Source: Hordeum vulgare subsp. vulgare (lineage: Eukaryota > Streptophyta > Magnoliopsida > Poales > Poaceae). From it: a stretch of 64,000 nt of DNA. Made by a program: the position numbers and the translations under genes. The stretch is taken from NCBI RefSeq assembly GCF_904849725.1, contig NC_058519.1, positions 577,316,169-577,380,168 of the forward strand. The letters run 5' to 3'. The notes under the pieces were generated by a model. It was not told the origin of the DNA. It ran no database searches and was given only the letters and a program-made list of their open reading frames with translations. Shown piece after piece: positions 11,155 to 22,921 of the stretch (within the stretch, counting starts at the first letter, position 1; every line of letters begins with the position of its first letter).

Positions 11155-11274
11155 GGATGCGATCATACCAGCACTAAAGCACCGGATCCCATCAGAACTC
11201 CGAAGTTAAGCGTGCTTGGGCGAGAGTAGTACTAGGATGGGTGACCTCCTGGGAAGTCCTCGTGTTGCATTCCC
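11155..11274 (+). rRNA. 5S rRNA: 5S ribosomal RNA gene, copy 36
   Basis: Matches consensus. Confidence 0.97.
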
Positions 11275-11398
11275 CTTTTTAAATATATTTTTGCGCCACG
11301 TGACAAGGATGACGCGGGAGCGTGATCTATATGACCTCATTTTCTTATTTTTGACGATTACTGTGTGACTTTTCCCACCGCGCTTGACACCCAACGAC

Positions 11399-11431
<33 letters not shown>

Positions 11432-11467
11432 GGGCAAGCATAAGGAACAAATAGATAGTTGCATGTC

Positions 11468-11587
11468 GGATGCGATCATACAACCACTAAAGCACCGGAT
11501 CCCATCAGAACTTCGAAATTAAGCGTGCTTGGGCGAGAGTAGTACTAGGATGGGTGACCTCCTGGGAAGTCCTCGTGTTGCATTCCC
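11468..11587 (+). rRNA. 5S rRNA: 5S ribosomal RNA gene, copy 37
   Basis: C15A, G17C, C46T, G51A (A box). Confidence 0.97.
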
Positions 11588-11711
11588 CTTTTTAAATATA
11601 TTTTTGCGCCACGTGACAAGGATGACGCGGGAGCGTGATCTATATGACCTCATTTTCTTATTTTTGACGATTACTGTGTGACTTTTCCCACCGCGCTTGA
11701 CACCCAACGAC

Positions 11712-11750
<39 letters not shown>

Positions 11751-11786
11751 GGGCAAGCATAAGGAACAAATAGATAGTTGCATGTC

Positions 11787-11906
11787 GGATGCGATCATAC
11801 CAGCACTAAAGCACCGGATCCCATCAGAACTCTGAAGTTAAGCGTGCTTGGGCGATAGTAGTACTAGGATGGGTGACCTCCTGGGAAGTCCTTGTGTTGC
11901 ATTCCC
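11787..11906 (+). rRNA. 5S rRNA: 5S ribosomal RNA gene, copy 38
   Basis: C47T, G70T (IE), C107T. Confidence 0.97.
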
Positions 11907-12087
11907 CTTTTTAAATATATTTTTGCGCCACGTGACAAGGATGACGCGGGAGCGTGATCTATATGACCTCATTTTCTTATTTTTGACGATTACTGTGTGA
12001 CTTTTCCCACCGCGCTTGACACCCAACGACTAGTAGTAGTAGTAGTAGTAGGGGCAAGCATAAGGAACAAATAGATAGTTGCATGTC

Positions 12088-12207
12088 GGATGCGATCATA
12101 CCAGCACTAAAGCACCGGATTCCATCAGAACTCCGAAGTTAAGCGTGCTTGGGCGAGAGTAGTACTAGGATGGGTGACCTCCTGGGAAGTCCTCGTGTTG
12201 CATTCCC
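12088..12207 (+). rRNA. 5S rRNA: 5S ribosomal RNA gene, copy 39
   Basis: C34T, as copy 27. Confidence 0.97.
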
Positions 12208-12334
12208 CTTTTTAAATATATTTTTGCGCCACGTGACAAGGATGACGCGGGAGCGTGATCTATATGACCTCATTTTCTTATTTTTGACGATTACTGTGTG
12301 ACTTTTCCCACCGCGCTTCACACCCAACGACTAC

Positions 12335-12367
<33 letters not shown>

Positions 12368-12403
12368 GGGCAAGCATAAGGAACAAATAGATAGTTGCAT
12401 GTC

Positions 12404-12523
12404 GGATGCGATCATACAACCACTAAAGCACCGGATCCCATCAGAACTTCGAAATTAAGCGTGCTTGGGCGAGAGTAGTACTAGGATGGGTGACCTCCTG
12501 GGAAGTCCTCGTGTTGCATTCCC
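12404..12523 (+). rRNA. 5S rRNA: 5S ribosomal RNA gene, copy 40
   Basis: C15A, G17C, C46T, G51A (A box). Confidence 0.97.
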
Positions 12524-12647
12524 CTTTTTAAATATATTTTTGCGCCACGTGACAAGGATGACGCGGGAGCGTGATCTATATGACCTCATTTTCTTATTTT
12601 TGACGATTACTGTGTGACTTTTCCCACCGCGCTTGACACCCAACGAC

Positions 12648-12683
<36 letters not shown>

Positions 12684-12719
12684 GGGCAAACATAAGGAAC
12701 AAATAGATAGTTGCATGTC

Positions 12720-12839
12720 GGATGCGATCATACCAGCACTAAAGCACCGGATCCCATCAGAACTCCGAAGTTAAGCGTGCTTGGGCGAGAGTAGTACTAG
12801 GATGGTTGACCTCCTGGGAAGTCCTCGTGTTGCATTCCC
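12720..12839 (+). rRNA. 5S rRNA: 5S ribosomal RNA gene, copy 41
   Basis: G87T (C box), as copy 29. Confidence 0.97.
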
Positions 12840-12963
12840 CTTTTTAAATATATTTTTGCGCCACGTGACAAGGATGACGCGGGACCGTGATTTATATGAC
12901 CTCATTTTCTTATTTTTGACGATTACTGTGTGACTTTTCCCACCGCGCTTGACACCCAACGAC

Positions 12964-13005
<42 letters not shown>

Positions 13006-13041
13006 GGGCAAGCATAAGGAACAAATAGATAGTTGCTTGTC

Positions 13042-13161
13042 GGATGCGATCATACCAGCACTAAAGCACCGGATCCCATCAGAACTCCGAAGTTAAGCGT
13101 GCTTGGGCGAGAGTAGTACTAGGATGGGTGACCTCCTGGGAAGTCCTCGTGTTGCATTCCC
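13042..13161 (+). rRNA. 5S rRNA: 5S ribosomal RNA gene, copy 42
   Basis: Matches consensus. Confidence 0.97.
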
Positions 13162-13285
13162 CTTTTTAAATATATTTTTGCGCCACGTGACAAGGATGAC
13201 GCGGGAACGTGATCTATATGACCTCATTTTCTTATTTTTGACGATAACTGTGTGACTTTTCCCACCGCGCTTGACACCCAACGAC

Positions 13286-13366
<81 letters not shown>

Positions 13367-13402
13367 GGGCAAGCATAAGGAACAAATAGATAGTTGCATG
13401 TC

Positions 13403-13522
13403 GGATGCGATCATACCAGCACTAAAGCACCGGATCCCATCAGAACTCCGAAGTTAAGCGTGCTTGGGCGAGAGTAGTACTAGGATGTGTGACCTCCTGG
13501 GAAGTCCTCGTGTTGCATTCCC
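13403..13522 (+). rRNA. 5S rRNA: 5S ribosomal RNA gene, copy 43
   Basis: G86T (C box). Confidence 0.97.
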
Positions 13523-13646
13523 CTTTTTAAATATATTTTTGCGCCACGTGACAAGGATGACGCGGGAACGTGATCTATATGACCTCATTTTCTTATTTTT
13601 GACGATTACTGTGTGACTTTTCCCACCGCGCTTGACACCCAACGAC

Positions 13647-13679
<33 letters not shown>

Positions 13680-13715
13680 GGGCAAGCATAAGGAACAAAT
13701 AGATAGTTGCATGTC

Positions 13716-13835
13716 GGATGCGATCATACCAGCACTAAAGCACCGGATCCCATGAGAACTCCGAAGTTAAGCGTGCTTGGGTGAGAGTAGTACTAGGATG
13801 GGTGACCTCCTGGGAAGTCCTCGTGTTGCATTCCC
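13716..13835 (+). rRNA. 5S rRNA: 5S ribosomal RNA gene, copy 44
   Basis: C39G, C67T (IE). Confidence 0.97.
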
Positions 13836-13959
13836 CTTTTTAAATATATTTTTGCGCCACGTGACAAGGATGACGCGGGAGCGTGATCTATATGACCTCA
13901 TTTTCTTATTTTTGACGATTACTGTGTGACTTTTCCCACCGCGCTTGACACCCAACGAC

Positions 13960-13992
<33 letters not shown>

Positions 13993-14028
13993 GGGCAAGC
14001 ATAAGGAACAAATAGATAGTTGCATGTC

Positions 14029-14148
14029 GGATGCGATCATATCAGCACTAAAGCACCGGATCCCATCAGAACTCTGAAGTTAAGCGTGCTTGGGCGATAG
14101 TAGTACTAGGATGGGTGACCTCCTGGGAAGTCCTTGTGTTGCATTCCC
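14029..14148 (+). rRNA. 5S rRNA: 5S ribosomal RNA gene, copy 45
   Basis: C14T, C47T, G70T (IE), C107T. Confidence 0.97.
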
Positions 14149-14326
14149 CTTTTTAAATATATTTTTGCGCCACGTGACAAGGATGACGCGGGAGCGTGAT
14201 CTATATGACCTCATTTTCTTATTTTTGACGATTACTGTGTGACTTTTCCCACCGCGCTTGACACCCAACGACTAGTAGTAGTAGTAGTAGGGGCAAGCAT
14301 AAGGAACAAATAGATAGTTGCATGTC

Positions 14327-14446
14327 GGATGCGATCATACCAGCACTAAAGCACCGGATCCCATCAGAACTCCGAAGTTAAGCGCGCTTGGGCGAGAGTA
14401 GTACTAGGATGGGTGACCTCCTGGGAAGTCCTCGTGTTGCATTCCC
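14327..14446 (+). rRNA. 5S rRNA: 5S ribosomal RNA gene, copy 46
   Basis: T59C (A box). Confidence 0.97.
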
Positions 14447-14636
14447 CTTTTTAAATATATTTTTGCGCCACGTGACAAGGATGACGCGGGACCGTGATCT
14501 ATATGACCTCATTTTCTTATTTTTGACGATTACTGTGTGACTTTTCCCACCGCGCTTGACACCCAACGACTAGTAGTAGTAGTAGTAGTAGTAGTAGTAG
14601 GGGCAAGCATAAGGAACAAATAGATAGTTGCATGTC

Positions 14637-14756
14637 GGATGCGATCATACCAGCACTAAATCACCGGATCCCATCAGAACTCCGAAGTTAAGCGTGCTTG
14701 GGCGAGAGTAGTACTAGGATGGGTGACCCCCCGGGAAGTCCTCGTGTTGCATTCCC
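14637..14756 (+). rRNA. 5S rRNA: 5S ribosomal RNA gene, copy 47
   Basis: G25T, T93C and T96C (both C box). Confidence 0.97.
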
Positions 14757-14943
14757 CTTTTTAAATATATTTTTGCGCCACGTGACAAGGATGACGCGGG
14801 AGCGTGATCTATATGACCTCATTTTCTTATTTTTGACGATTACTGTGTGACTTTTCCCACCGCGCTTGACACCCAACGACTAGTAGTAGTAGTAGTAGTA
14901 GTAGTAGGGGCAAGCATAAGGAACAAATAGATAGTTGCATGTC

Positions 14944-15063
14944 GGATGCGATCATACAACCACTAAAGCACCGGATCCCATCAGAACTTCGAAATTAAGC
15001 GTGCTTGGGCGAGAGTAGTACTAGGATGGGTGACCTCCTGGGAAGTCCTCGTGTTGCATTCCC
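14944..15063 (+). rRNA. 5S rRNA: 5S ribosomal RNA gene, copy 48
   Basis: C15A, G17C, C46T, G51A (A box). Confidence 0.97.
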
Positions 15064-15187
15064 CTTTTTAAATATATTTTTGCGCCACGTGACAAGGATG
15101 ACGCGGGACCGTGATCTATATGACCTCATTTTCTTATTTTTGACGATTACTGTGTGACTTTTCCCACCGCGCTTGACACCCAACGAC

Positions 15188-15220
<33 letters not shown>

Positions 15221-15256
15221 GGGCAAGCATAAGGAACAAATAGATAGTTGCATGTC

Positions 15257-15376
15257 GGATGCGATCATACCAGCACTAAATCACCGGATCCCATCAGAAC
15301 TCCGAAGTTAAGCGTGCTTGGGCGAGAGTAGTACTAGGATGGGTGACCCCCCGGGAATTCCTCGTGTTGCATTCCC
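15257..15376 (+). rRNA. 5S rRNA: 5S ribosomal RNA gene, copy 49
   Basis: G25T, T93C, T96C (C box), G102T. Copies 47-48 and 49-50 form a two-unit repeat. Confidence 0.97.
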
Positions 15377-15563
15377 CTTTTTAAATATATTTTTGCGCCA
15401 CGTGACAAGGATGACGCGTGAGCGTGATCTATATGACCTCATTTTCTTATTTTTGACGATTACTGTGTGACTTTTCCCACCGCGCTTGACACCCAACGAC
15501 TAGTAGTAGTAGTAGTAGTAGTAGTAGGGGCAAGCATAAGGAACAAATAGATAGTTGCATGTC

Positions 15564-15683
15564 GGATGCGATCATACAACCACTAAAGCACCGGATCCCA
15601 TCAGAACTTCGAAATTAAGCGTGCTTGGGCGAGAGTAGTACTAGGATGGGTGACCTCCTGGGAAGTCCTCGTGTTGCATTCCC
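15564..15683 (+). rRNA. 5S rRNA: 5S ribosomal RNA gene, copy 50
   Basis: C15A, G17C, C46T, G51A (A box). Confidence 0.97.
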
Positions 15684-15810
15684 CTTTTTAAATATATTTT
15701 TGCGCCACGTGACAAGGATGACGCGGGAGCGTGATCTATATGACCTCATTTTCTTATTTTTGACGATTACTGTGTGACTTTTCCCACCGCGCTTGACACC
15801 CAACGACTAA

Positions 15811-15843
<33 letters not shown>

Positions 15844-15879
15844 GGGCAAGCATAAGGAACAAATAGATAGTTGCATGTC

Positions 15880-15999
15880 GGATGCGATCATACCAGCACT
15901 AAAGCACCGGATCCCATCAGAACTCTGAAGTTAAGCGTGCTTGGGCGATAGTAGTACTAGGATGGATGACCTCCTGGGAAGTCCTTGTGTTGCATTCCC
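15880..15999 (+). rRNA. 5S rRNA: 5S ribosomal RNA gene, copy 51
   Basis: C47T, G70T (IE), G87A (C box), C107T. Confidence 0.97.
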
Positions 16000-16126
16000 C
16001 TTTTTAAATATATTTTTGCGCCACGTGACAAGGATGACGCGGGAGCGTGATCTATATGACCTCATTTTCTTATTTTTGACGATTACTGTGTGACTTTTCG
16101 CACCGCGCTTGACACCCAACGACTAC

Positions 16127-16177
<51 letters not shown>

Positions 16178-16210
16178 CAAGCATAAGGAACAAATAGGTA
16201 GTTGCATGTC

Positions 16211-16330
16211 GGATGCTATCATACCAGCACTAAAGCACCGGATCCCATCAGAACTCCGAAGTTAAGCGTGCTTGGGCGAGAGTAGTACTAGGATGGGTGA
16301 CCTCCTGGGAAGTCCTCGTGTTGCATTCCC
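16211..16330 (+). rRNA. 5S rRNA: 5S ribosomal RNA gene, copy 52
   Basis: G7T. T-run is interrupted by C. Confidence 0.97.
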
Positions 16331-16471
16331 CTTTTCAAATATATTTTTGCGCCACGTGACAAGGATGACGCGGGAGCGTGATCTATATGACCTCATTTTC
16401 TTATTTTTGACGATTACTGTGTGACTTTTCCCACCGCGCTTGACACCCAACGACTAGTAGTAGTAGTAGTT

Positions 16472-16516
<45 letters not shown>

Positions 16517-16556
16517 ATAGGGGCAAGCATAAGGAACAAATAGATAGTTGTATGTC

Positions 16557-16676
16557 GGATGCGATCATACCAACACTAAAGCACCGGATCCCATCAGAAC
16601 TCCGAAGTTAAGCGTGCTTGGGCGATAGTAGTACTAGGATGGGTGACCTCCTGGGAAGTCCTCGTGTTGCATTCCC
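16557..16676 (+). rRNA. 5S rRNA: 5S ribosomal RNA gene, copy 53
   Basis: G17A, G70T (IE). Confidence 0.97.
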
Positions 16677-16854
16677 CTTTTTAAATATATTTTTGCGCCA
16701 CGTGACAAGGATGACGCGGGAGCGTGATCTATATGACCTCATTTTCTTATTTTTGACGATTACTGTGTGACTTTTCCCACCGCGCTTGACACCCAACGAC
16801 TAGTAGTAGTAGTAGTAGGGGCAAGCATAAGGAACAAATAGATAGTTGCATGTC

Positions 16855-16974
16855 GGATGCGATCATACCAGCACTAAAGCACCGGATCCCATCAGAACTC
16901 CGAAGTTAAGCGCGCTTGGGCGAGAGTAGTACTAGGATGGGTGACCTCCTGGGAAGTCCTCGTGTTGCATTCCC
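16855..16974 (+). rRNA. 5S rRNA: 5S ribosomal RNA gene, copy 54
   Basis: T59C (A box). Confidence 0.97.
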
Positions 16975-17167
16975 CTTTTTAAATATATTTTTGCGCCACG
17001 TGACAAGGATGACGCGGGACCGTGATCTATATGACCTCATTTTCTTATTTTTGACGATTACTGTGTGACTTTTCCCACCGCGCTTGACACCCAACGACTA
17101 CTAGTAGTAGTAGTAGTAGTAGTAGTAGTAGGGGCAAGCATAAGGAACAAATAGATAGTTGCATGTC

Positions 17168-17287
17168 GGATGCGATCATACCAGCACTAAAGCACCGGAT
17201 CCCATCAGAACTCCGAAGTTAAGCGTGCTTGGGCGATAGTAGTACTAGGATGGGTGACCTCCTGGGAAGTCCTCGTGTTGCATTCCC
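17168..17287 (+). rRNA. 5S rRNA: 5S ribosomal RNA gene, copy 55
   Basis: G70T (IE). Confidence 0.97.
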
Positions 17288-17477
17288 CTTTTTAAATATA
17301 TTTTTGCGCCACGTGACAAGGATGACGCGGGAGCGTGATCTATATGACCTCATTTTCTTATTTTTGACGATTACTGTGTGACTTTTCCCACCGCGCTTGA
17401 CACCCAACGACTAGTAGTAGTAGTAGTAGTAGTAGTAGTAGGGGCAAGCATAAGGAACAAATAGATAGTTGCATGTC

Positions 17478-17597
17478 GGATGCGATCATACCAGCACTAA
17501 AGCACCATATCCCATCAGAACTTCGAAGTTAAGCGTGCTTGGGCAAGAGTAGTATTAGGATGGGTGACCTCCTGGGAAGTCCTCGTGTTGCATTCCC
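17478..17597 (+). rRNA. 5S rRNA: 5S ribosomal RNA gene, copy 56
   Basis: G30A, G31T, C46T, G68A (IE), C78T; spacer haplotype of copy 3. Confidence 0.96.
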
Positions 17598-17721
17598 CTT
17601 TTTAAATGTATTTTTGCGCCACGTGACAAGGATGATGCGGGACCGTGATCTATATGACCTCATTTTCTTATTTTTGACGATTACTGTGTGACTTTTTCCA
17701 CCGCGCTTTACACCCAACGAC

Positions 17722-17775
<54 letters not shown>

Positions 17776-17811
17776 GGGCAAGCATAAGGAACAAATAGAT
17801 AGTTGCATGTC

Positions 17812-17931
17812 GGATGCGATCATACCAGCACTAAAGCACCGGATCCCATCAGAACTCCGAAGTTAAGCGTGCTTGGGCGAGAGTAGTACTAGGATGGGTG
17901 ACCTCCTGGGAAGTCCTCGTGTTGCATTCCC
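17812..17931 (+). rRNA. 5S rRNA: 5S ribosomal RNA gene, copy 57
   Basis: Matches consensus. Confidence 0.97.
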
Positions 17932-18055
17932 CTTTTTAAATATATTTTTGCGCCACGTGACAAGGATGACGCGGGAACGTGATCTATATGACCTCATTTT
18001 CTTATTTTTGACGATTACTGTGTGACTTTTCCCACCGCGCTTGACACCCAACGAC

Positions 18056-18094
<39 letters not shown>

Positions 18095-18130
18095 GGGCAA
18101 GCATAAGGAACAAATAGATAGTTGCATGTC

Positions 18131-18250
18131 CGATGCGATCATACAAGCACTAAAGCACCGGATCCCATCAGAACTCCGAAGTTAAGCGTGCTTGGGCGAG
18201 AGTAGTACTAGGATGGGTGACCTCCTGGGAAGTCCTCGTGTTGCATTCCC
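18131..18250 (+). rRNA. 5S rRNA: 5S ribosomal RNA gene, copy 58
   Basis: G1C at the expected first transcribed base, plus C15A. Confidence 0.96.
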
Positions 18251-18374
18251 CTTTTTAAATATATTTTTGCGCCACGTGACAAGGATGACGCGGGAGCGTG
18301 ATCTATATGACCTCATTTTCTTATTTTTGACGATTACTGTGTGACTTTTCCCACCGCGCTTGACACCCAACGAC

Positions 18375-18418
<44 letters not shown>

Positions 18419-18458
18419 ATAGGGGCAAGCATAAGGAACAAATAGATAGTTGCATGTC

Positions 18459-18578
18459 GGATGCGATCATACCAGCACTAAAGCACCGGATCCCATCAGA
18501 ACTCCGAAGTTAAGCGTGCTTGGGCGATAGTAGTACTAGGATGGGTGACCTCCTGGGAAGTCCTCGTGTTGCATTCCC
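18459..18578 (+). rRNA. 5S rRNA: 5S ribosomal RNA gene, copy 59
   Basis: G70T (IE). Confidence 0.97.
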
Positions 18579-18756
18579 CTTTTTAAATATATTTTTGCGC
18601 CACGTGACAAGGATGACGCGGGAGCGTGATCTATATGACCTCATTTTCTTATTTTTGACGATTACTGTGTGACTTTTCCCACCGCGCTTGACACCCAACG
18701 ACTAGTAGTAGTAGTAGTAGGGGCAAGCATAAGGAACAAATAGATAGTTGCATGTC

Positions 18757-18876
18757 GGATGCGATCATACCAGCACTAAAGCACCGGATCCCATCAGAAC
18801 TCCGAAGTTAAGCGCGCTTGGGCGAGAGTAGTACTAGGATGGGTGACCTCCTGGGAAGTCCTCGTGTTGCATTCCC
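18757..18876 (+). rRNA. 5S rRNA: 5S ribosomal RNA gene, copy 60
   Basis: T59C (A box). Confidence 0.97.
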
Positions 18877-19003
18877 CTTTTTAAATATATTTTTGCGCCA
18901 CGTGACAAGGATGACGCGGGAGCGTGATCTATATGACCTCATTTTCTTATTTTTGACGATTACTGTGTGACTTTTCCCACCGCGCTTGACACCCAACGAC
19001 TAC

Positions 19004-19036
<33 letters not shown>

Positions 19037-19072
19037 GGGCAAGCATAAGGAACAAATAGATAGTTGCATGTC

Positions 19073-19192
19073 GGATGCGATCATACCAGCACTAAAGCAC
19101 CGGATCCCATCAGAACTCCGAAGTTAAGCGTGCTTGGGCGAGAGTAGTACTAGGATGGGTGACCTCCTGGGAAGTCCTCGTGTTGCATTCCC
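19073..19192 (+). rRNA. 5S rRNA: 5S ribosomal RNA gene, copy 61
   Basis: Matches consensus. Confidence 0.97.
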
Positions 19193-19373
19193 CTTTTTAA
19201 ATATATTTTTGCGCCACGTGACAAGGATGACGCGGGAGCGTGATCTATATGACCTCATTTTCTTATTTTTGACGATTACTGTGTGACTTTTCCCACCGCG
19301 CTTGACACCCAACGACTAGTAGTAGTAGTAGTAGTAGGGGCAAGCATAAGGAACAAATAGATAGTTGCATGTC

Positions 19374-19493
19374 GGATGCGATCATACCAGCACTAAAGCA
19401 CCATATCCCATCAGAACTTTGAAGTTAAGCGTGCTTGGGCGAGAGTAGTACTAGGATGGGTGACCTCCTGGGAAGTCCTCGTGTTGCATTCCC
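19374..19493 (+). rRNA. 5S rRNA: 5S ribosomal RNA gene, copy 62
   Basis: G30A, G31T, C46T, C47T. Confidence 0.97.
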
Positions 19494-19617
19494 CTTTTTA
19501 AATGTATTTTTGCGCCACGTGACAAGGATGATGCGGGACCGTGATCTATATGACCTCATTTTCTTATTTTTGACGATTACTGTGTGACTTTTCCCACCGC
19601 GCTTGACACCCAACGAC

Positions 19618-19683
<66 letters not shown>

Positions 19684-19719
19684 GGGCAAGCATAAGGAAC
19701 AAATAGATAGTTGCATGTC

Positions 19720-19839
19720 GGATGCGATCATACCAGCACTAAATCACCGGATCCCATCAGAACTCCGAAGCTAAGCGTGCTTGGGCGAGAGTAGTACTAG
19801 GATGGGTGACCTCCTGGGAAGTCCTCGTGTTGCATTCCC
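19720..19839 (+). rRNA. 5S rRNA: 5S ribosomal RNA gene, copy 63
   Basis: G25T, T52C (A box). Confidence 0.97.
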
Positions 19840-19963
19840 CTTTTTAAATATATTTTTGCGCCACGTGACAAGGATGACGCGGGACCGTGATCTATATGAC
19901 CTCATTTTCTTATTTTTGACGATTACTGTGTGACTTTTCCCACCGCGCTTGACACCCAACGAC

Positions 19964-20002
<39 letters not shown>

Positions 20003-20038
20003 GGGCAAGCATAAGGAACAAATAGATAGTTGCATGTC

Positions 20039-20158
20039 GGATGCGATCATACTAGCACTAAAGCACCGGATCCCATCAGAACTCCGAAGTTAAGCGTGCT
20101 TGGGCGAGAGTAGTACTCGGATGGGTGACCTCCTGGGAAGTCCTCGTGTTGCATTCCC
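20039..20158 (+). rRNA. 5S rRNA: 5S ribosomal RNA gene, copy 64
   Basis: C15T, A80C (C box). Confidence 0.97.
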
Positions 20159-20339
20159 CTTTTTAAATATATTTTTGCGCCACGTGACAAGGATGACGCG
20201 GGAACGTGATCTATATGACCTCATTTTCTTATTTTTGACGATTACTGTGTGACTTTTCCCACCGCGCTTGACACCCAACGACTAGTAGTAGTAGTAGTAG
20301 TAGGGGCAAGCATAAGGAACAAATAGATAGTTGCATGTC

Positions 20340-20459
20340 GGATGCGATCATACCAGCACTAAAGCACCGGATCCCATCAGAACTTCGAAGTTAAGCGTGC
20401 TTGGGCGAGAGTAGTACTAGGATGGGTGACCTCCTGGGAAGTCCTCGTGTTGCATTCCC
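20340..20459 (+). rRNA. 5S rRNA: 5S ribosomal RNA gene, copy 65
   Basis: C46T. Confidence 0.97.
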
Positions 20460-20583
20460 CTTTTTAAATATATTTTTGCGCCACGTGACAAGGATGACGC
20501 GGGAGCGTGATCTATATGACCTCATTTTCTTATTTTTGACGATTACTGTGTGACTTTTCCCACCGCGCTTGACACCCAACGAC

Positions 20584-20628
<45 letters not shown>

Positions 20629-20664
20629 GGGCAAGCATAAGGAACAAATAGATAGTTGCATGTC

Positions 20665-20784
20665 GGATGCGATCATACCAGCACTAAAGCACCGGATCCC
20701 ATCAGAACTTCGAAGTTAAGCGTGCTTGGGCGAGAGTAGTACTAGGATGGGTGACCTCCTGGAAAGTCCTCGTGTTGCATTCCC
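20665..20784 (+). rRNA. 5S rRNA: 5S ribosomal RNA gene, copy 66
   Basis: C46T, G99A. Confidence 0.97.
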
Positions 20785-20980
20785 CTTTTTAAATATATTT
20801 TTGCGCCACGTGACAAGGATGACGCGGGAGCGTGATCTATATGACCTCATTTTCTTATTTTTGACGATTACTGTGTGACTTTTCCCACCGTGCTTGACAC
20901 CCAACGACTAGTAGTAGTAATAGTAGTAGTAGTAGTAGTAGTAGGGGCAAGCATAAGGAACAAATAGATAGTTGCATGTC

Positions 20981-21100
20981 GGATGCGATCATACCAGCAC
21001 TAAACCACTGGATCCCATCAGAACTTCGAAGTTAAGCGTGCTTGGGCGAGAGTAGTACTAGGATGGGTGACCTCCTGGGAAGTCCTCGTGTTGCATTCCC
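20981..21100 (+). rRNA. 5S rRNA: 5S ribosomal RNA gene, copy 67
   Basis: G25C, C29T, C46T. Confidence 0.97.
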
Positions 21101-21284
21101 CTTTTTAAATATATTTTTGCGCCACGTGACAAGGATGACGCGGGAGCGTGATCTATATGACCTCATTTTCTTATTTTTGACGATTACTGTGTGACTTTTC
21201 CCACCGCGCTTGACACCCAACGACTAGTAGTAGTAGTAGTAGTAGTAGGGGCAAGCATAAGGAACAAATAGATAGTTGCATGTC

Positions 21285-21404
21285 GGATGCGATCATACCA
21301 GCACTAAAGCACCGGATCCCATCAGAACTCCAAAGTTAAGCGTGCTTGGGCGAGAGTAGTACTAGGATGGGTGACCTCCTGGGAAGTCCTCGTGTTGCAT
21401 TCCC
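21285..21404 (+). rRNA. 5S rRNA: 5S ribosomal RNA gene, copy 68
   Basis: G48A; the following spacer has ACTTTGTGAC, as after copy 70. Confidence 0.97.
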
Positions 21405-21585
21405 CTTTTTAAATATATTTTTGCGCCACGTGACAAGGATGACGCGGGACCGTGATCTATATGACCTCATTTTCTTATTTTTGACGATTACTTTGTGACT
21501 TTTCCCACCGCGCTTGACACCCAACGACTAGTAGTAGTAGTAGTAGTAGGGGCAAGCATAAGGAACAAATAGATAGTTGCATGTC

Positions 21586-21705
21586 GGATGCGATCATACC
21601 AGCATTAAAGCACCGGATCCCATGAGAACTCCGAAGTTAAGCGTGCTTGGGCGAGAGTAGTACTAGGATGGGTGACCTCCTGGGAAGTCCTCGTGTTGCA
21701 TTCCC
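21586..21705 (+). rRNA. 5S rRNA: 5S ribosomal RNA gene, copy 69
   Basis: C20T, C39G. Confidence 0.97.
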
Positions 21706-21889
21706 CTTTTTAAATATATTTTTGCGCCACGTGACAAGGATGACGCGGGAGCGTGATCTATATGACCTCATTTTCTTATTTTTGACGATTACTGTGTGAC
21801 TTTTCCCACCGCGCTTGACACCCAACGACTAGTAGTAGTAGTAGTAGTAGTAGGGGCAAGCATAAGGAACAAATAGATAGTTGCATGTC

Positions 21890-22009
21890 GGATGCGATCA
21901 TACCAGCACTAAAGCACCGGATCCCATCAGAACTCCAAAGTTAAGCGTGCTTGGGCGAGAGTAGTACTAGGATGGGTGACCTCCTGGGAAGTCCTCGTGT
22001 TGCATTCCC
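21890..22009 (+). rRNA. 5S rRNA: 5S ribosomal RNA gene, copy 70
   Basis: G48A; repeat of copy 68. Confidence 0.97.
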
Positions 22010-22190
22010 CTTTTTAAATATATTTTTGCGCCACGTGACAAGGATGACGCGGGACCGTGATCTATATGACCTCATTTTCTTATTTTTGACGATTACTTTG
22101 TGACTTTTCCCACCGCGCTTGACACCCAACGACTAGTAGTAGTAGTAGTAGTAGGGGCAAGCATAAGGAACAAATAGATAGTTGCATGTC

Positions 22191-22310
22191 GGATGCGATC
22201 ATACCAGCATTAAAGCACCGGATCCCATGAGAACTCCGAAGTTAAGCGTGCTTGGGCGAGAGTAGTACTAGGATGGGTGACCTCCTGGGAAGTCCTCGTG
22301 TTGCATTCCC
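22191..22310 (+). rRNA. 5S rRNA: 5S ribosomal RNA gene, copy 71
   Basis: C20T, C39G; repeat of copy 69. Confidence 0.97.
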
Positions 22311-22491
22311 CTTTTTAAATATATTTTTGCGCCACGTGACAAGGATGACGCGGGACCGTGATCTATATGACCTCATTTTCTTATTTTTGACGATTACTGT
22401 GTGACTTTTCCCACCGCGCTTGACACCCAACGACTAGTAGTAGTAGTAGTAGTAGGGGCAAGCATAAGGAACAAATAGATAGTTGCATGTC

Positions 22492-22611
22492 GGATGCGAT
22501 CATACCAGCACTAAACCACTGGATCCCATCAGAACTTCGAAGTTAAGCGTGCTTGGGCGAGAGTAGTACTAGGATGGGTGACCTACTGGGAAGTCCTCGT
22601 GTTGCATTCCC
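22492..22611 (+). rRNA. 5S rRNA: 5S ribosomal RNA gene, copy 72
   Basis: G25C, C29T, C46T, C94A (C box). Confidence 0.97.
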
Positions 22612-22801
22612 CTTTTTAAATATATTTTTGCGCCACGTGACAAGGATGACGCGGGAGCGTGATCTATATGACCTCATTTTCTTATTTTTGACGATTACTG
22701 TGTGACTTTTCCCACCGCGCTTGACACCCAACGACTAGTAGTAGTAGTAGTAGTAGTAGTAGTAGGGGCAAGCATAAGGAACAAATAGATAGTTGCATGT
22801 C

Positions 22802-22921
22802 GGATGCGATCATACCAGCACTAAAGCACCGGATCCCATCAGAACTTCGAAGTTAAGCGTGTTTGGGCGAGAGTAGTACTAGGATGGGTGACCTCCTGGG
22901 AAGTCCTCGTGTTGCATTCCC
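22802..22921 (+). rRNA. 5S rRNA: 5S ribosomal RNA gene, copy 73
   Basis: C46T, C61T (A box). Confidence 0.97.
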
